From NCBI GenBank assembly GCA_944385925.1, contig CALWZE010000054.1:1-58519 (forward strand): a DNA stretch of 58,519 bases, read 5' to 3'. Under the pieces are notes generated by a model. It worked only from the letters and a program-made list of their open reading frames with translations. It did not search any database and had not been told where the DNA came from. A program made the position numbers and the translations under genes. Source of the stretch: an uncultured Clostridia bacterium. Lineage in GTDB: Bacteria > Bacillota > Clostridia > Oscillospirales > Ruminococcaceae. The number at the start of each line of letters is the position of its first letter. Position 1 is the first letter of the stretch. Below are positions 32,764 through 40,819 of the stretch, piece after piece.

Positions 32764-33535
32764 AGTGTATGGATTATGCAAATCGTTTGGGGGACTAGCA
32801 GCGGTGAAGGATATTTCCATCATGGTTCCCAAGGGAAAGATTGTCAGCCTGATAGGTCCGAACGGAGCCGGAAAAACTACCGTTTTTAATCTGCTGACCG
32901 GCTTTTATGAGCGAGATTCCGGCCAGGTTTTGCTGGACGGCGCAGCTTTGGATAAACTTGCGACGCATGAGTATATTCAAAAGGGCATGAGCCGTACCTT
33001 TCAAAATTTGCGCCTTTTTTCAAAAATGACAGCATTGGAAAACGTGCTTGTAGGATATCAATCACGAATGAAGTGCAACGATTGGAATATGATTTTTCAT
33101 GACCGAAAATACCGTCAGGAAGAGAATCAAGCGAGGGAAAAATCAAGAAATGCGCTTGCAAAACTGGGGCTAAGCCGTTATGAAAAGGATATTTGCGGCG
33201 GACTTCCTTATGGTGTGCAAAAACGCTTGGAAATTGCGCGTGCACTGGTGAGTGATCCTAAGGTGCTTTTGCTTGACGAGCCAGCGGCAGGATTAAATCC
33301 GAACGAAACGCAGGAACTCAGCAAGTTGATTTTAAGTCTTCGCGAAGAAGGAAATACCATTTTCCTGATAGAACACGACATGCGGCTTGTGATGAGTATC
33401 TCCGATTATGTTTACGTAATGGATCATGGCGAGTTGCTCAGCGAAGGAGAACCGAAGCAGGTAAGACAAGACCCAAAAGTCATCGAGGCATATTTTGGGA
33501 AAGGAAGGGTTGCTGGTGCTGCTGAACGTAAATAA
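32750..33535 (+). CDS. LivG-type ABC ATPase
   Basis: 261 residues with Walker A GPNGAGKTT, the long LivG insertion (GMSRTFQNLRLFSKMTALENVLVG), Walker B VLLLDEPAAGLNP and switch His in LIEHD. The usual LSGG signature is degenerate (CGGLPYGVQKRLEIARAL), common in LivG. ATG at 32750 within the end of the permease gene follows GGGTGG. It energises transport with the LivF-type ATPase. Confidence 0.93.
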   Translation: MALLEVYGLCKSFGGLAAVKDISIMVPKGKIVSLIGPNGAGKTTVFNLLTGFYERDSGQVLLDGAALDKLATHEYIQKGMSRTFQNLRLFSKMTALENVLVGYQSRMKCNDWNMIFHDRKYRQEENQAREKSRNALAKLGLSRYEKDICGGLPYGVQKRLEIARALVSDPKVLLLDEPAAGLNPNETQELSKLILSLREEGNTIFLIEHDMRLVMSISDYVYVMDHGELLSEGEPKQVRQDPKVIEAYFGKGRVAGAAERK

Positions 33536-34220
33536 TATTAACGTCTTTTATGGCCAGGTTCATGCGCTTTGGGATGTATCAATTCAGGTGCATGCCGGAG
33601 AAATCGTTACGCTGATTGGAAGTAACGGCGCAGGCAAAAGCACGTTGCTTAAAACTATTGCCGGAATCCTTCCGCCCAAAAGCGGGGAAATTCTTTATGA
33701 TGGGGATGAAGTTACTCATTTAAGAGCTAACAAAATGGTCGCCAAAGGGGTGGTGCTGTGTCCGGAGGGGAGGAGCATTTTTCCCAAGATGACTGTGGGA
33801 GAAAATCTGCGTGTAGGTGCATACACCCGGGAAAAAGGGGAAATTGAAGCTTCGTATGAACGGGTTTACGACCTGTTTCCCATTCTGAAAGACAGGCGAA
33901 ATCAGATGGGAGCCACTTTGTCTGGAGGAGAACAACAGATGCTGGCAATCGGCCGTTCGTTAATGAGCGCTCCCCGGTTACTTATGCTGGACGAGCCGTC
34001 GCTTGGATTGTCCCCACTGCTGACGGAAAAAATCTTTGAACTGATCCTGCAAATCCGATCCCAGGGTGTGACTGTGCTGATTGTGGAGCAGAACGCGGTA
34101 ATGGGACTTTCAACAGCGGATCGGGGATATGTATTAGAAGTTGGGCATATCCGGTATGAGGGATCTAGCACAGAGCTTCTTCATAAACAAGAAGTACTTG
34201 AAACCTATTTAGGTGGTTAG
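33516..34220 (+). CDS. LivF-type ABC ATPase
   Basis: 234 residues with Walker A GSNGAGKST, signature LSGGEQQMLAIGRSLM, Walker B LLMLDEPSLGLSP and IVEQN. GTG at 33516 is chosen because AAGGAAGG ends seven bases upstream and the resulting protein has the usual LivF length; TTG codons at 33495 and 33510 are worse placed. It overlaps the LivG-type gene by 20 bases. Confidence 0.92.
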   Translation: MLLNVNNINVFYGQVHALWDVSIQVHAGEIVTLIGSNGAGKSTLLKTIAGILPPKSGEILYDGDEVTHLRANKMVAKGVVLCPEGRSIFPKMTVGENLRVGAYTREKGEIEASYERVYDLFPILKDRRNQMGATLSGGEQQMLAIGRSLMSAPRLLMLDEPSLGLSPLLTEKIFELILQIRSQGVTVLIVEQNAVMGLSTADRGYVLEVGHIRYEGSSTELLHKQEVLETYLGG

Positions 34221-34334
34221 GTTTAAGCATGCATAATCCTGCAAGGAGACTGTCCATCTCTTCAGATAAACAGTTAAATAATGCAAAGCTGAGTGAAAAT
34301 CTGTTAAAACAACACTGGGAAGGAAGGATGTTAA

Positions 34335-35507
34335 ATGCAAAACCTTGATTTCCAAAACCCCGTGCGGATTATTTTCGGACAGGGGTCCAGAAAGGAAATT
34401 GGAAAGACGCTTGGAGAGGTTTACCACAAAATGCTGCTTATGGTTGGCAGAGGGATACCTTCCGCTTACATACAGGCATTGTCGGAAGATTTGCGGGAAA
34501 ATGGGATACAGGTTTTCGAAACGGACCCAGTTGACTCAAATCCGCGCGTATCGAGCGTGCGTAAGGCAGCAGATCTTTGCAGAACGGAGAAAATAGAAGC
34601 GATTATAGCGCTGGGTGGCGGATCAACAATGGACTGCGCCAAAATGACGGGTGCATCTGCTGCGACAGGGTTGGACGTTTGCAGCTTTTTGTGGGGAGAT
34701 GTACAGCCCATCACTGCGAGTATTCCGGTTATTACGGTGCCGACAATCGCCGCAACCGGAACGGAATTAAATAACACAGCGGTGATACGCAATGAACTGA
34801 CCAAAAAGAAAAGCTCCTGCGCGGCTGCTTGCATGTACCCTGCTTATTCTTTCATTGATCCTGAATATGCGGAAAAACTTCCCAAAAGGATCGCAATGTG
34901 GGGAGCCATGGATGTTTTGAGCCATACCTTCGAGTACTACTTTAACGGTTATTATTCTCCCTTCCAACTTCGCTTTTCGGAAGGGATCATTCTGGCTGCT
35001 CTTGAATGCATATCCCATCTTGCCAGGGACGGATACGATCCTTTTTATTATGGTGAACTAATGTGGACGGCCGCGATGACCTGGGGAACGGGGCTGACAC
35101 GCATTGGACGCGGTCTTCCAGATATGGCCTGCCATACGATTGAAGAGGGAGTCGGCGCTTATTATGACACACATCACGGTGCAGGACTTGGAATTATCAC
35201 GCCCAACTGGATGCGGTTTGTTTGCGATAAAAAGCCCGAGATTTTTGCACGGTTTGCGCGCAATATCTGGGGAGTACAGGAAAAGAACGATCAGTGTGCA
35301 GCGCGTGAGGGCATTTCGAGAATGGAAAGTTTTTTGGCAAAAACAGGAATAGAAACTAGCTACCGACAGCTAACAGACCAGATTACTGATGAGCGGCTGG
35401 AATGTCTGGCACGTGAAATATACCAGGAAAATAATGGCGTTGTAGGAAGACTGGTCCCGCTCTCGATTGAAGATATTTACAAAATACTCTCAATGTCGTG
35501 CAGATGA
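34335..35507 (+). CDS. Iron-containing alcohol dehydrogenase
   Basis: 390 residues of the Fe-ADH (type III) family. NAD(P) loop GGGSTMD at 94-100; metal ligands Asp193, His197, His267 and probably His281 (DTHHGAGLG). Relatives are butanol, lactaldehyde, glycerol or 1,3-propanediol dehydrogenases. The gene follows the transporter by 114 bases with GGAAGGA upstream, and may reduce an aldehyde formed from the substrate or oxidise an alcohol. The substrate is open. Confidence 0.9.
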   Translation: MQNLDFQNPVRIIFGQGSRKEIGKTLGEVYHKMLLMVGRGIPSAYIQALSEDLRENGIQVFETDPVDSNPRVSSVRKAADLCRTEKIEAIIALGGGSTMDCAKMTGASAATGLDVCSFLWGDVQPITASIPVITVPTIAATGTELNNTAVIRNELTKKKSSCAAACMYPAYSFIDPEYAEKLPKRIAMWGAMDVLSHTFEYYFNGYYSPFQLRFSEGIILAALECISHLARDGYDPFYYGELMWTAAMTWGTGLTRIGRGLPDMACHTIEEGVGAYYDTHHGAGLGIITPNWMRFVCDKKPEIFARFARNIWGVQEKNDQCAAREGISRMESFLAKTGIETSYRQLTDQITDERLECLAREIYQENNGVVGRLVPLSIEDIYKILSMSCR

Positions 35508-35515
35508 GGTGGACT

Positions 35516-36652
35516 ATGCGAAGCATTCATATAGGCCTGTGTGGCCTGGGATTTATTGGAAAGACACATGCGATTTGTTATCGGGCGATGGAGATGACAA
35601 CCCCTGTCGGAATCACGCCGGTACTGGACAGACTGTGTTCGCGTTCTGAAGCAGAGCATCCGTATTTTAAAAAAGTGGCTGCAGATTTTGAGGAAATCAT
35701 TCAGGACAAGAGCATAGAACTAATTGATATATGCACACCTGATTTTTTGCATTACAGTCAGGCGAAGGCGGTGATAGAGAGCGGTAAAAGTCTTTATTTG
35801 GAAAAGCCGATTGCGCAGACAATCAAGCAGGCACGTCAGCTTGCGACAGCGGCTGAACAAGCCGGAATCATCAATCAGACGGCACTGGTCATGCGCTTTC
35901 AACCTAAAATTGCCGCTGCCAGAGACGTGCTCAATAACGGTGATTTGGGAGAGATTATCCATTTTAAGGCGAGAATCCTCAATAACTCTTATTTAAATCC
36001 GAACAGACCGGTGAATTGGAGATTGCAAAGCAGCCTCGCGGCGGGTGGAAGCCTGATGGATACAGGCGTACATGTAGCTGACCTGATTCGTTTTCTTCTC
36101 GGCGAGGTACAGGAAGTCAGTTGCAGAACCTCAGTCCATTTTAAGGAACGCTTTACAGATGAATCAAAAACTGAAAAAGTGCAGATGGACAACGACGAAT
36201 GGTCTTTTATGCAAATAACACTTAGCAACGGAATTACTGGCGAACTGGAAACTTCTCGTATTGCGGCAGGCGTCGTACCCCGCAACGATATCGAAATTTT
36301 CGGTACGAACGGGTTTATGTATATAGATCTGTTGTCGACAGGGTATTTGCGCATTTACCGTTATGACCTGGGGAAGGAATTTACAGGCCCGATTGCGCCT
36401 TCCTCTGAGTGGGCAAAGCATCTGAATCGTATACATCCTTTACCGATGTTTGACATGGGCATCATGCTGGATGAACATTCTGCATGCGCGATGAATCTGT
36501 TGTGCAATATTGAAGCTGGAAAAATCTTATATCCAGAAACTCCTACGCTCTGGGAAGGATACATGTCCCAGACAGTTATTGAGATGGGATATCGTTCCGC
36601 GCGGGAATCTGGAAGAAAGGTTACGGCCAACGAAGTTCTTATGGAGAATTAA
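35516..36652 (+). CDS. Gfo/Idh/MocA-family oxidoreductase
   Basis: 378 residues. N-terminal Rossmann loop GLCGLGFIG (7-15), the family EKP motif at 96-98 and GVHVADLIRFLLGE in the C-terminal domain. Relatives are inositol 2-dehydrogenases and sugar oxidoreductases that act on secondary hydroxyls with NAD(P). ATG 35516 has GAGGTGG close upstream, overlapping the end of the previous gene's context. Together with the TIM-barrel protein next to it, this is the arrangement of cyclitol or sugar catabolic clusters. Confidence 0.9.
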   Translation: MRSIHIGLCGLGFIGKTHAICYRAMEMTTPVGITPVLDRLCSRSEAEHPYFKKVAADFEEIIQDKSIELIDICTPDFLHYSQAKAVIESGKSLYLEKPIAQTIKQARQLATAAEQAGIINQTALVMRFQPKIAAARDVLNNGDLGEIIHFKARILNNSYLNPNRPVNWRLQSSLAAGGSLMDTGVHVADLIRFLLGEVQEVSCRTSVHFKERFTDESKTEKVQMDNDEWSFMQITLSNGITGELETSRIAAGVVPRNDIEIFGTNGFMYIDLLSTGYLRIYRYDLGKEFTGPIAPSSEWAKHLNRIHPLPMFDMGIMLDEHSACAMNLLCNIEAGKILYPETPTLWEGYMSQTVIEMGYRSARESGRKVTANEVLMEN

Positions 36653-36670
36653 AAAAGGAGGAAGCTTACA

Positions 36671-37537
36671 ATGCGTGACTTTAAAGTTGGATTGATTGTG
36701 GATTCGCTCAGAATGGATGTTCTTTCCGGCATTCAGCTGGCAGCGTCGCTCGGTGTGCAGGGATTGCAGATACATTCGACCGGGGAGATGGATCCGGACC
36801 AGTTGACGCAGGAGAAAAGAAAAGAGGTTATGCGGGCGGTTCGGGACGCCGGAATGCGCATTTGTGCAGTTACGGGTAATCTGGGAGGGCACTCACTGTC
36901 TCGACCGGAAGAATTCGGAATCAGAATACCGCTGGCAAAAAAGAAAATAGATCATGCGGTCGATCTGGAATGCCCGATTGTGGCAACGCATATCGGTGTG
37001 ATACCGTCCGACAAAAACTGCGAACGGTACGAGAAAATGCAGAAAGCGCTGACAGAAGTCGGGCAATATGCGGATCGTTCTGGTGTCAAATTTGCCATTG
37101 AAACAGGTCCGGAACGCACACAGGTATTGAAGGAATTTATTCTCAGTTTACCCTGCAAAAATGTCGCTGTTAACTATGACCCCGCCAATCTGCTGATGGT
37201 AACCGGAGAAGATCCGGTTCAGGGCGTCTACAATTTGGGAGATTTGATTGTCCATACCCATGCAAAAGACGGTGTTATGTTGAAGCAAACAGACCCGGAA
37301 ATTATTTATGACTTTTTTGCGTCCGGAGGAATTGGCGACCTGAACCTGGCCGAGTATTTCCGGGAAGAGGCACTGGGCCGGGGAGATGTGGACTTTGACG
37401 CGTATTTAAAAGCGCTGGATGAGATCGGTTATCATTCCTATCTCACAATTGAGAGAGAGTTAGGTCCGGATCCGGTGGCGGACGTCAAGCTGGCGGTGGA
37501 TTTTCTTAAATCAAAAATACAGGCGAAAAGCAGGTGA
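36671..37537 (+). CDS. TIM-barrel sugar isomerase/epimerase (AP-endonuclease-2 fold)
   Basis: 288 residues of the xylose-isomerase-like TIM-barrel superfamily, with divalent-metal ligands Glu144, Asp170, His197 and Glu261 spaced as in IolE/IolI and hydroxypyruvate or tagatose epimerases. It would isomerise, epimerise or dehydrate a keto intermediate made by the oxidoreductases. AAAGGAGG precedes the start. Four bases separate its stop from the next gene. Confidence 0.88.
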   Translation: MRDFKVGLIVDSLRMDVLSGIQLAASLGVQGLQIHSTGEMDPDQLTQEKRKEVMRAVRDAGMRICAVTGNLGGHSLSRPEEFGIRIPLAKKKIDHAVDLECPIVATHIGVIPSDKNCERYEKMQKALTEVGQYADRSGVKFAIETGPERTQVLKEFILSLPCKNVAVNYDPANLLMVTGEDPVQGVYNLGDLIVHTHAKDGVMLKQTDPEIIYDFFASGGIGDLNLAEYFREEALGRGDVDFDAYLKALDEIGYHSYLTIERELGPDPVADVKLAVDFLKSKIQAKSR

Positions 37538-37541
37538 AAAA

Positions 37542-38393
37542 ATGAAAAAGATCGGCATAATCGATTATTATCTTGATGAATTTCATGCAAACCATTTCCC
37601 ACAGTGGATTGCGGAATCTAAATATGGCGATGAATTCTGCCTGGAAATGGCCTGGGCTGAGATGGACAGGCCGGGCGGGCTGACGACCTGCGAATGGTGC
37701 GAAAAGTATGGGATCAGGCGTGCCGATTCCCTTGAGGCACTGGTCGATGAATGCGATTGCATCATTATAGCTGCTCCGGATGAAGCGCATTCGCATGAAA
37801 GGTTAAGCAGATATGCCTTGCAGTCGGGCAAGCCCGTATATATTGATAAGGTGCTCGCAAATGACCTGGACAGCGGGAAGCGGATTGTTGCGCAGGCCAA
37901 GAGATATGGTACGCCGATGTACGCGAGCTCCGCATTGCGCTTTTTTAAAGAACTGGACTCCATCCCCAAAGAAAAGCGCACGGGAGAGGACATTGAAATC
38001 CTTGCGCTGCTTGGTGCGGCTTCCTTTGAAGTGTATATTGTTCATCAAATAGAAATGCTGGTAACGCTCTGTGGACCACGTGTCCGTAGACTAAAAAATG
38101 TAGGAACGAAGGAAGCGCCTGTATTAATTGCTGATTGCGGCGATGCGTTTGTTACGATGACGGTTATGGGTAAGGCCCCGTTTGCTGCAAGTATTGGTTA
38201 TCGAGATGGTACAAACTGCTATCTTCCGGATTGCACAGAGTATTTCCCTTTGGCGACAAAAGCCATGCTGGAGTTCTTCATATCTGGAAAATCGCCCTGT
38301 ACCTTTGAAGATAGTCTTTGTGTTGTAGCTGCGCATACTGCTGCGCACCTTGCTCGCTCCAATCCGGACAAGTGGATAGAGGTGGAAAAATAA
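37542..38393 (+). CDS. Atypical Gfo/Idh/MocA-like protein
   Basis: 283 residues aligned with the Gfo/Idh/MocA family by the secondary-structure order and by CDCIIIAAPDEAHSHERLSRYALQSGKPVYIDK. The GxGxxG loop is replaced by IGIIDYYLDEFHANHF and EKP by DKV, and the C-terminal domain is short. Either it binds a cofactor differently or has a non-redox role. It is probably the last gene of the rightward operon before the terminator at 38448. Confidence 0.75.
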   Translation: MKKIGIIDYYLDEFHANHFPQWIAESKYGDEFCLEMAWAEMDRPGGLTTCEWCEKYGIRRADSLEALVDECDCIIIAAPDEAHSHERLSRYALQSGKPVYIDKVLANDLDSGKRIVAQAKRYGTPMYASSALRFFKELDSIPKEKRTGEDIEILALLGAASFEVYIVHQIEMLVTLCGPRVRRLKNVGTKEAPVLIADCGDAFVTMTVMGKAPFAASIGYRDGTNCYLPDCTEYFPLATKAMLEFFISGKSPCTFEDSLCVVAAHTAAHLARSNPDKWIEVEK

Positions 38394-38447
38394 AGATAAT
38401 TGAAATATCAGTCTTCAGTTCTTTCTAAACGTGCAGTAGTATAATTT

Positions 38448-38478
38448 AATAAGCCCGGACAGATGGTCCGGGCTTATT
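38448..38478 (+). terminator. Terminator of the rightward catabolic operon
   Basis: The 13-bp stem AATAAGCCCGGAC/GTCCGGGCTTATT with a five-base loop is followed by TTCTT. It separates the operon from the ROK regulator, which must have its own promoter. Confidence 0.85.
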
Positions 38479-38664
38479 TTCTTCTGATATAACGAAAAAG
38501 CCCATGAGAAATCCGCAAGAGGAATGCGAATGATTTGTTGTTTGCGGTGATGAAAAAACCAAAAAAACTCGACGAAACTGCACAGTATATCGAACGCAAA
38601 AATGGTTGAAATTGGAAATTTTTTGCCGCATAATAATCATAAGACGAAAAAGGATTTGACGGAT

Positions 38665-39861
38665 ATGGATTTGAAAAAAGACGCTACCCTTTCTACTCGC
38701 AGCCGCATTCTGGAAATCATCCGTAACAATGATGATATTTTTAAGGCTGAAATAGCTCGAATAACAAACTTGAGTATTCCCACGATTATGCGCATAACCA
38801 ACGAGTTTATTGAAAGTGGATTTGTAAAGATTACAGGCAAAGGTATATCCAAAGGTGGAAAGCCACCGGAAACACTCCAAGTGATTCCGGAGTCCCGCTA
38901 TTTTGCGGGTGTGGATTTGAGTGATTCAACAATCACCAGTGTTATTCTGGACTTGAAGGGAAACATCGTCAGTAAAAATAATATTTCTGTTGACAATAAC
39001 ATGAAAAATAACAAGGTTATAAATATGGCGGCAGAAATTCTGGATGTTTTGATAAAAGAGTCTGAAATTGACCGCTCAAAGCTGTATGGAGTTGGTATCG
39101 GTGTTCCAGGAATAGTTGATCCAGCTCGCGGTGTTGCCAACAGCCAGAGTCTTGGATTGGAAGATTTTGATATCGGACGCTATTTTCGCGATTATTTTGC
39201 TATTGAAAGTTTTGTTGAAAACACGCCTAAAGCCGCTGCAGTGGCCGAACATTGGTATGGCAGCGGTCGCGGGTATGACAATTTTATTATGTTGGCATTT
39301 GGCAGAGGTATAGGCTCGGCTATGATGGTCAATGGCGAAATTTATCGCGGCATGCACAACATGAGCGGAGAATTTGGACATATGGTGGTTGATTTGGATG
39401 GACCACTGTGTCACTGTGGAAAAAAAGGCTGCTTGGAAACTGTTGCGTCAAGCAGTGCCATTGAAAGGCAGGCCAGACAGCTGCTGCAGGAAGGGTTCAG
39501 CAGCATAATGCGGAAAATGACTGGGGAAGTTCCGGAGTCAGTCTCAGCACAAATAGTGATGGCTGCTGCTGAACAGGGTGATACGATTGCACTGATGATT
39601 GCTGAAAAGGCTATCAAATATATTGTTCTTGGTATTGAAAACCTGGTCAGTCTGCTCGATATAAACTATATTGTTTTGTCAGGCCGCATTCTTAAACAGT
39701 CACCCTGGTTTTTGGCAGAAATAGAAAAAGGACTACAGAAATCCAAAACGCATTTTCAAGGAGGTAATGTAAAATTAGCACTGTCTAAACTGGGAAATGA
39801 CGCTGCAGCTATCGGCGCGGCTACTTTGCCGTTAGATAATTTTATTCGTTCATTCAATTAA
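38665..39861 (+). CDS. ROK-family transcriptional repressor
   Basis: About 398 residues: an N-terminal winged helix (TRSRILEIIRNNDDIFKAEIARITNLSIPTIMRITNEFI) fused to a ROK sugar-kinase-like domain with DxGG-like ATP-loop remnants and the zinc motif CHCGKKGCLE after GEFGH. Such NagC/XylR/Mlc-type proteins repress catabolic operons and release DNA on binding a sugar or cyclitol. It lies at the end of the island and is the best candidate to bind the TAACTTA operators. The start is uncertain: AAAAGGA is 14 bases from the ATG at 38665; frames extend to 38602. Confidence 0.85.
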   Translation: MDLKKDATLSTRSRILEIIRNNDDIFKAEIARITNLSIPTIMRITNEFIESGFVKITGKGISKGGKPPETLQVIPESRYFAGVDLSDSTITSVILDLKGNIVSKNNISVDNNMKNNKVINMAAEILDVLIKESEIDRSKLYGVGIGVPGIVDPARGVANSQSLGLEDFDIGRYFRDYFAIESFVENTPKAAAVAEHWYGSGRGYDNFIMLAFGRGIGSAMMVNGEIYRGMHNMSGEFGHMVVDLDGPLCHCGKKGCLETVASSSAIERQARQLLQEGFSSIMRKMTGEVPESVSAQIVMAAAEQGDTIALMIAEKAIKYIVLGIENLVSLLDINYIVLSGRILKQSPWFLAEIEKGLQKSKTHFQGGNVKLALSKLGNDAAAIGAATLPLDNFIRSFN

Positions 39862-39917
39862 TGCAAATGCAGACAAATTACTGCAGTATAAGTAACAAAA
39901 GGTTTTTTTATAATAAA

Positions 39918-39952
39918 AGCCCCTTTTCTTAAAGATAGAAAGAAAAGGGGTA
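39918..39952. terminator. Terminator between ROK gene and the convergent small gene
   Basis: The stem GCCCCTTTTCTT/AAGAAAAGGGGT-like is followed on the reverse strand by CTTTTATT. It marks the right end of the low-G+C island. Confidence 0.6.
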
Positions 39953-40027
39953 GCTAAACTTGAATATTGGAATTAAATTAATAGAAGTCTTTAAGAAGAT
40001 AAATTCATCGGGCGATGGAGAGGTGTC

Positions 40028-40306
40028 TTACACAATAGAGGCCGAAATAACTTTTCCGAACATTTTCATCTCCACTGCGTCCACACACAGGCCGAATTCG
40101 GGATCGATGTGTTTTTTTATTTCCACTTCATAGCCAATCCCGTGATAGGTCCCAGAGCCGCCATCATCCTGAGTTATTCCCGGCACAACAAAAATGGGTT
40201 CTTTTAAAGAGGAACAACGGATGGAATCGGTGGTAACCATCGCGCCCCAAAGGAGAAGGAGTACGCCAGCGGTGATTAGAAAAACTTTTCCGGTTTTCTT
40301 TTTCAT
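40028..40306 (-). CDS. Small membrane-anchored protein
   Basis: 92 residues: a lysine-rich start, one signal-anchor helix (VFLITAGVLLLLWGAMV) and a short extracytoplasmic domain (YHGIGYEVEIKKHIDPEFG). ACGGAGGT lies upstream at good distance. It is a type common in clostridial genomes without an assigned function. Confidence 0.6.
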   Translation of the reverse strand: MKKKTGKVFLITAGVLLLLWGAMVTTDSIRCSSLKEPIFVVPGITQDDGGSGTYHGIGYEVEIKKHIDPEFGLCVDAVEMKMFGKVISASIV

Positions 40307-40819
40307 GTTGTTTACCTCCGTTTTCTTTTTCTATTAATAATGACGGAAATCAGACGGAATGGTTGCTGACCCTGATCAACAAAAAAACGCATAAGACCAT
40401 AAATTTGCAGGAACCGGCGCTGCTCTGCGATGTAAAGGCTAAGGAATCGCTTTGCCGGGAGCAAAGACGTGTTAAATTAATCATCAGAAAAAAGCCGAAT
40501 GGGTTTCGCAAAAATTGTAAATCCCGAAGCCTGCTGAGCTTGCAGACAAAAGTAAGTTGTTGTTTCGAATAATCAAAAGGCTTAACCGGTAAAAAAACAG
40601 CGGAAGGGAAAAGTAATGCCGGAAGCGATCGTTCACTTGCCGGATTGCCCAAATGATGTAGAAGTTTTATTGCGTCTAAGTGTCCAAATAACGGAAGATA
40701 TGCCCTGCCCATCCCCCGCTGCGCGGCGGGTCACTCTGCCTGCCGCGTCGCGTTCTATTTCCGCAAGGCTCGGACATACACTGGAAAGGACAAGAAGTCT
40801 GAGCAAAGCGGGGGGAAAG
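40307..40819. other. Gene-free leader region of the P-type ATPase
   Basis: No coding frame is supported; the ATPase frame is open back to 40616 but lacks family similarity and a ribosome-binding site there. A small hairpin CCCGC/GCGGG lies near 40716-40731. I looked for manganese (yybP-ykoY) or magnesium riboswitch features and did not recognise any. Confidence 0.4.

Noticed and set aside
26361..39952. Integrated mobile element covering the AT-rich catabolic island
   Set aside because: Composition suggests transfer, but no integrase, transposase, tRNA target or terminal repeats were seen, so it is described only as an island.
40616..40819. N-terminal extension of the P-type ATPase
   Set aside because: The extra 68 residues are unlike the family, whereas ATG 40820 has a good ribosome-binding site and begins the usual cytoplasmic N-domain.
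40325..40819. Possible metal riboswitch ahead of the P-type ATPase
   Set aside because: I searched for the yybP-ykoY loop motifs and a terminator/antiterminator pair and did not find them.
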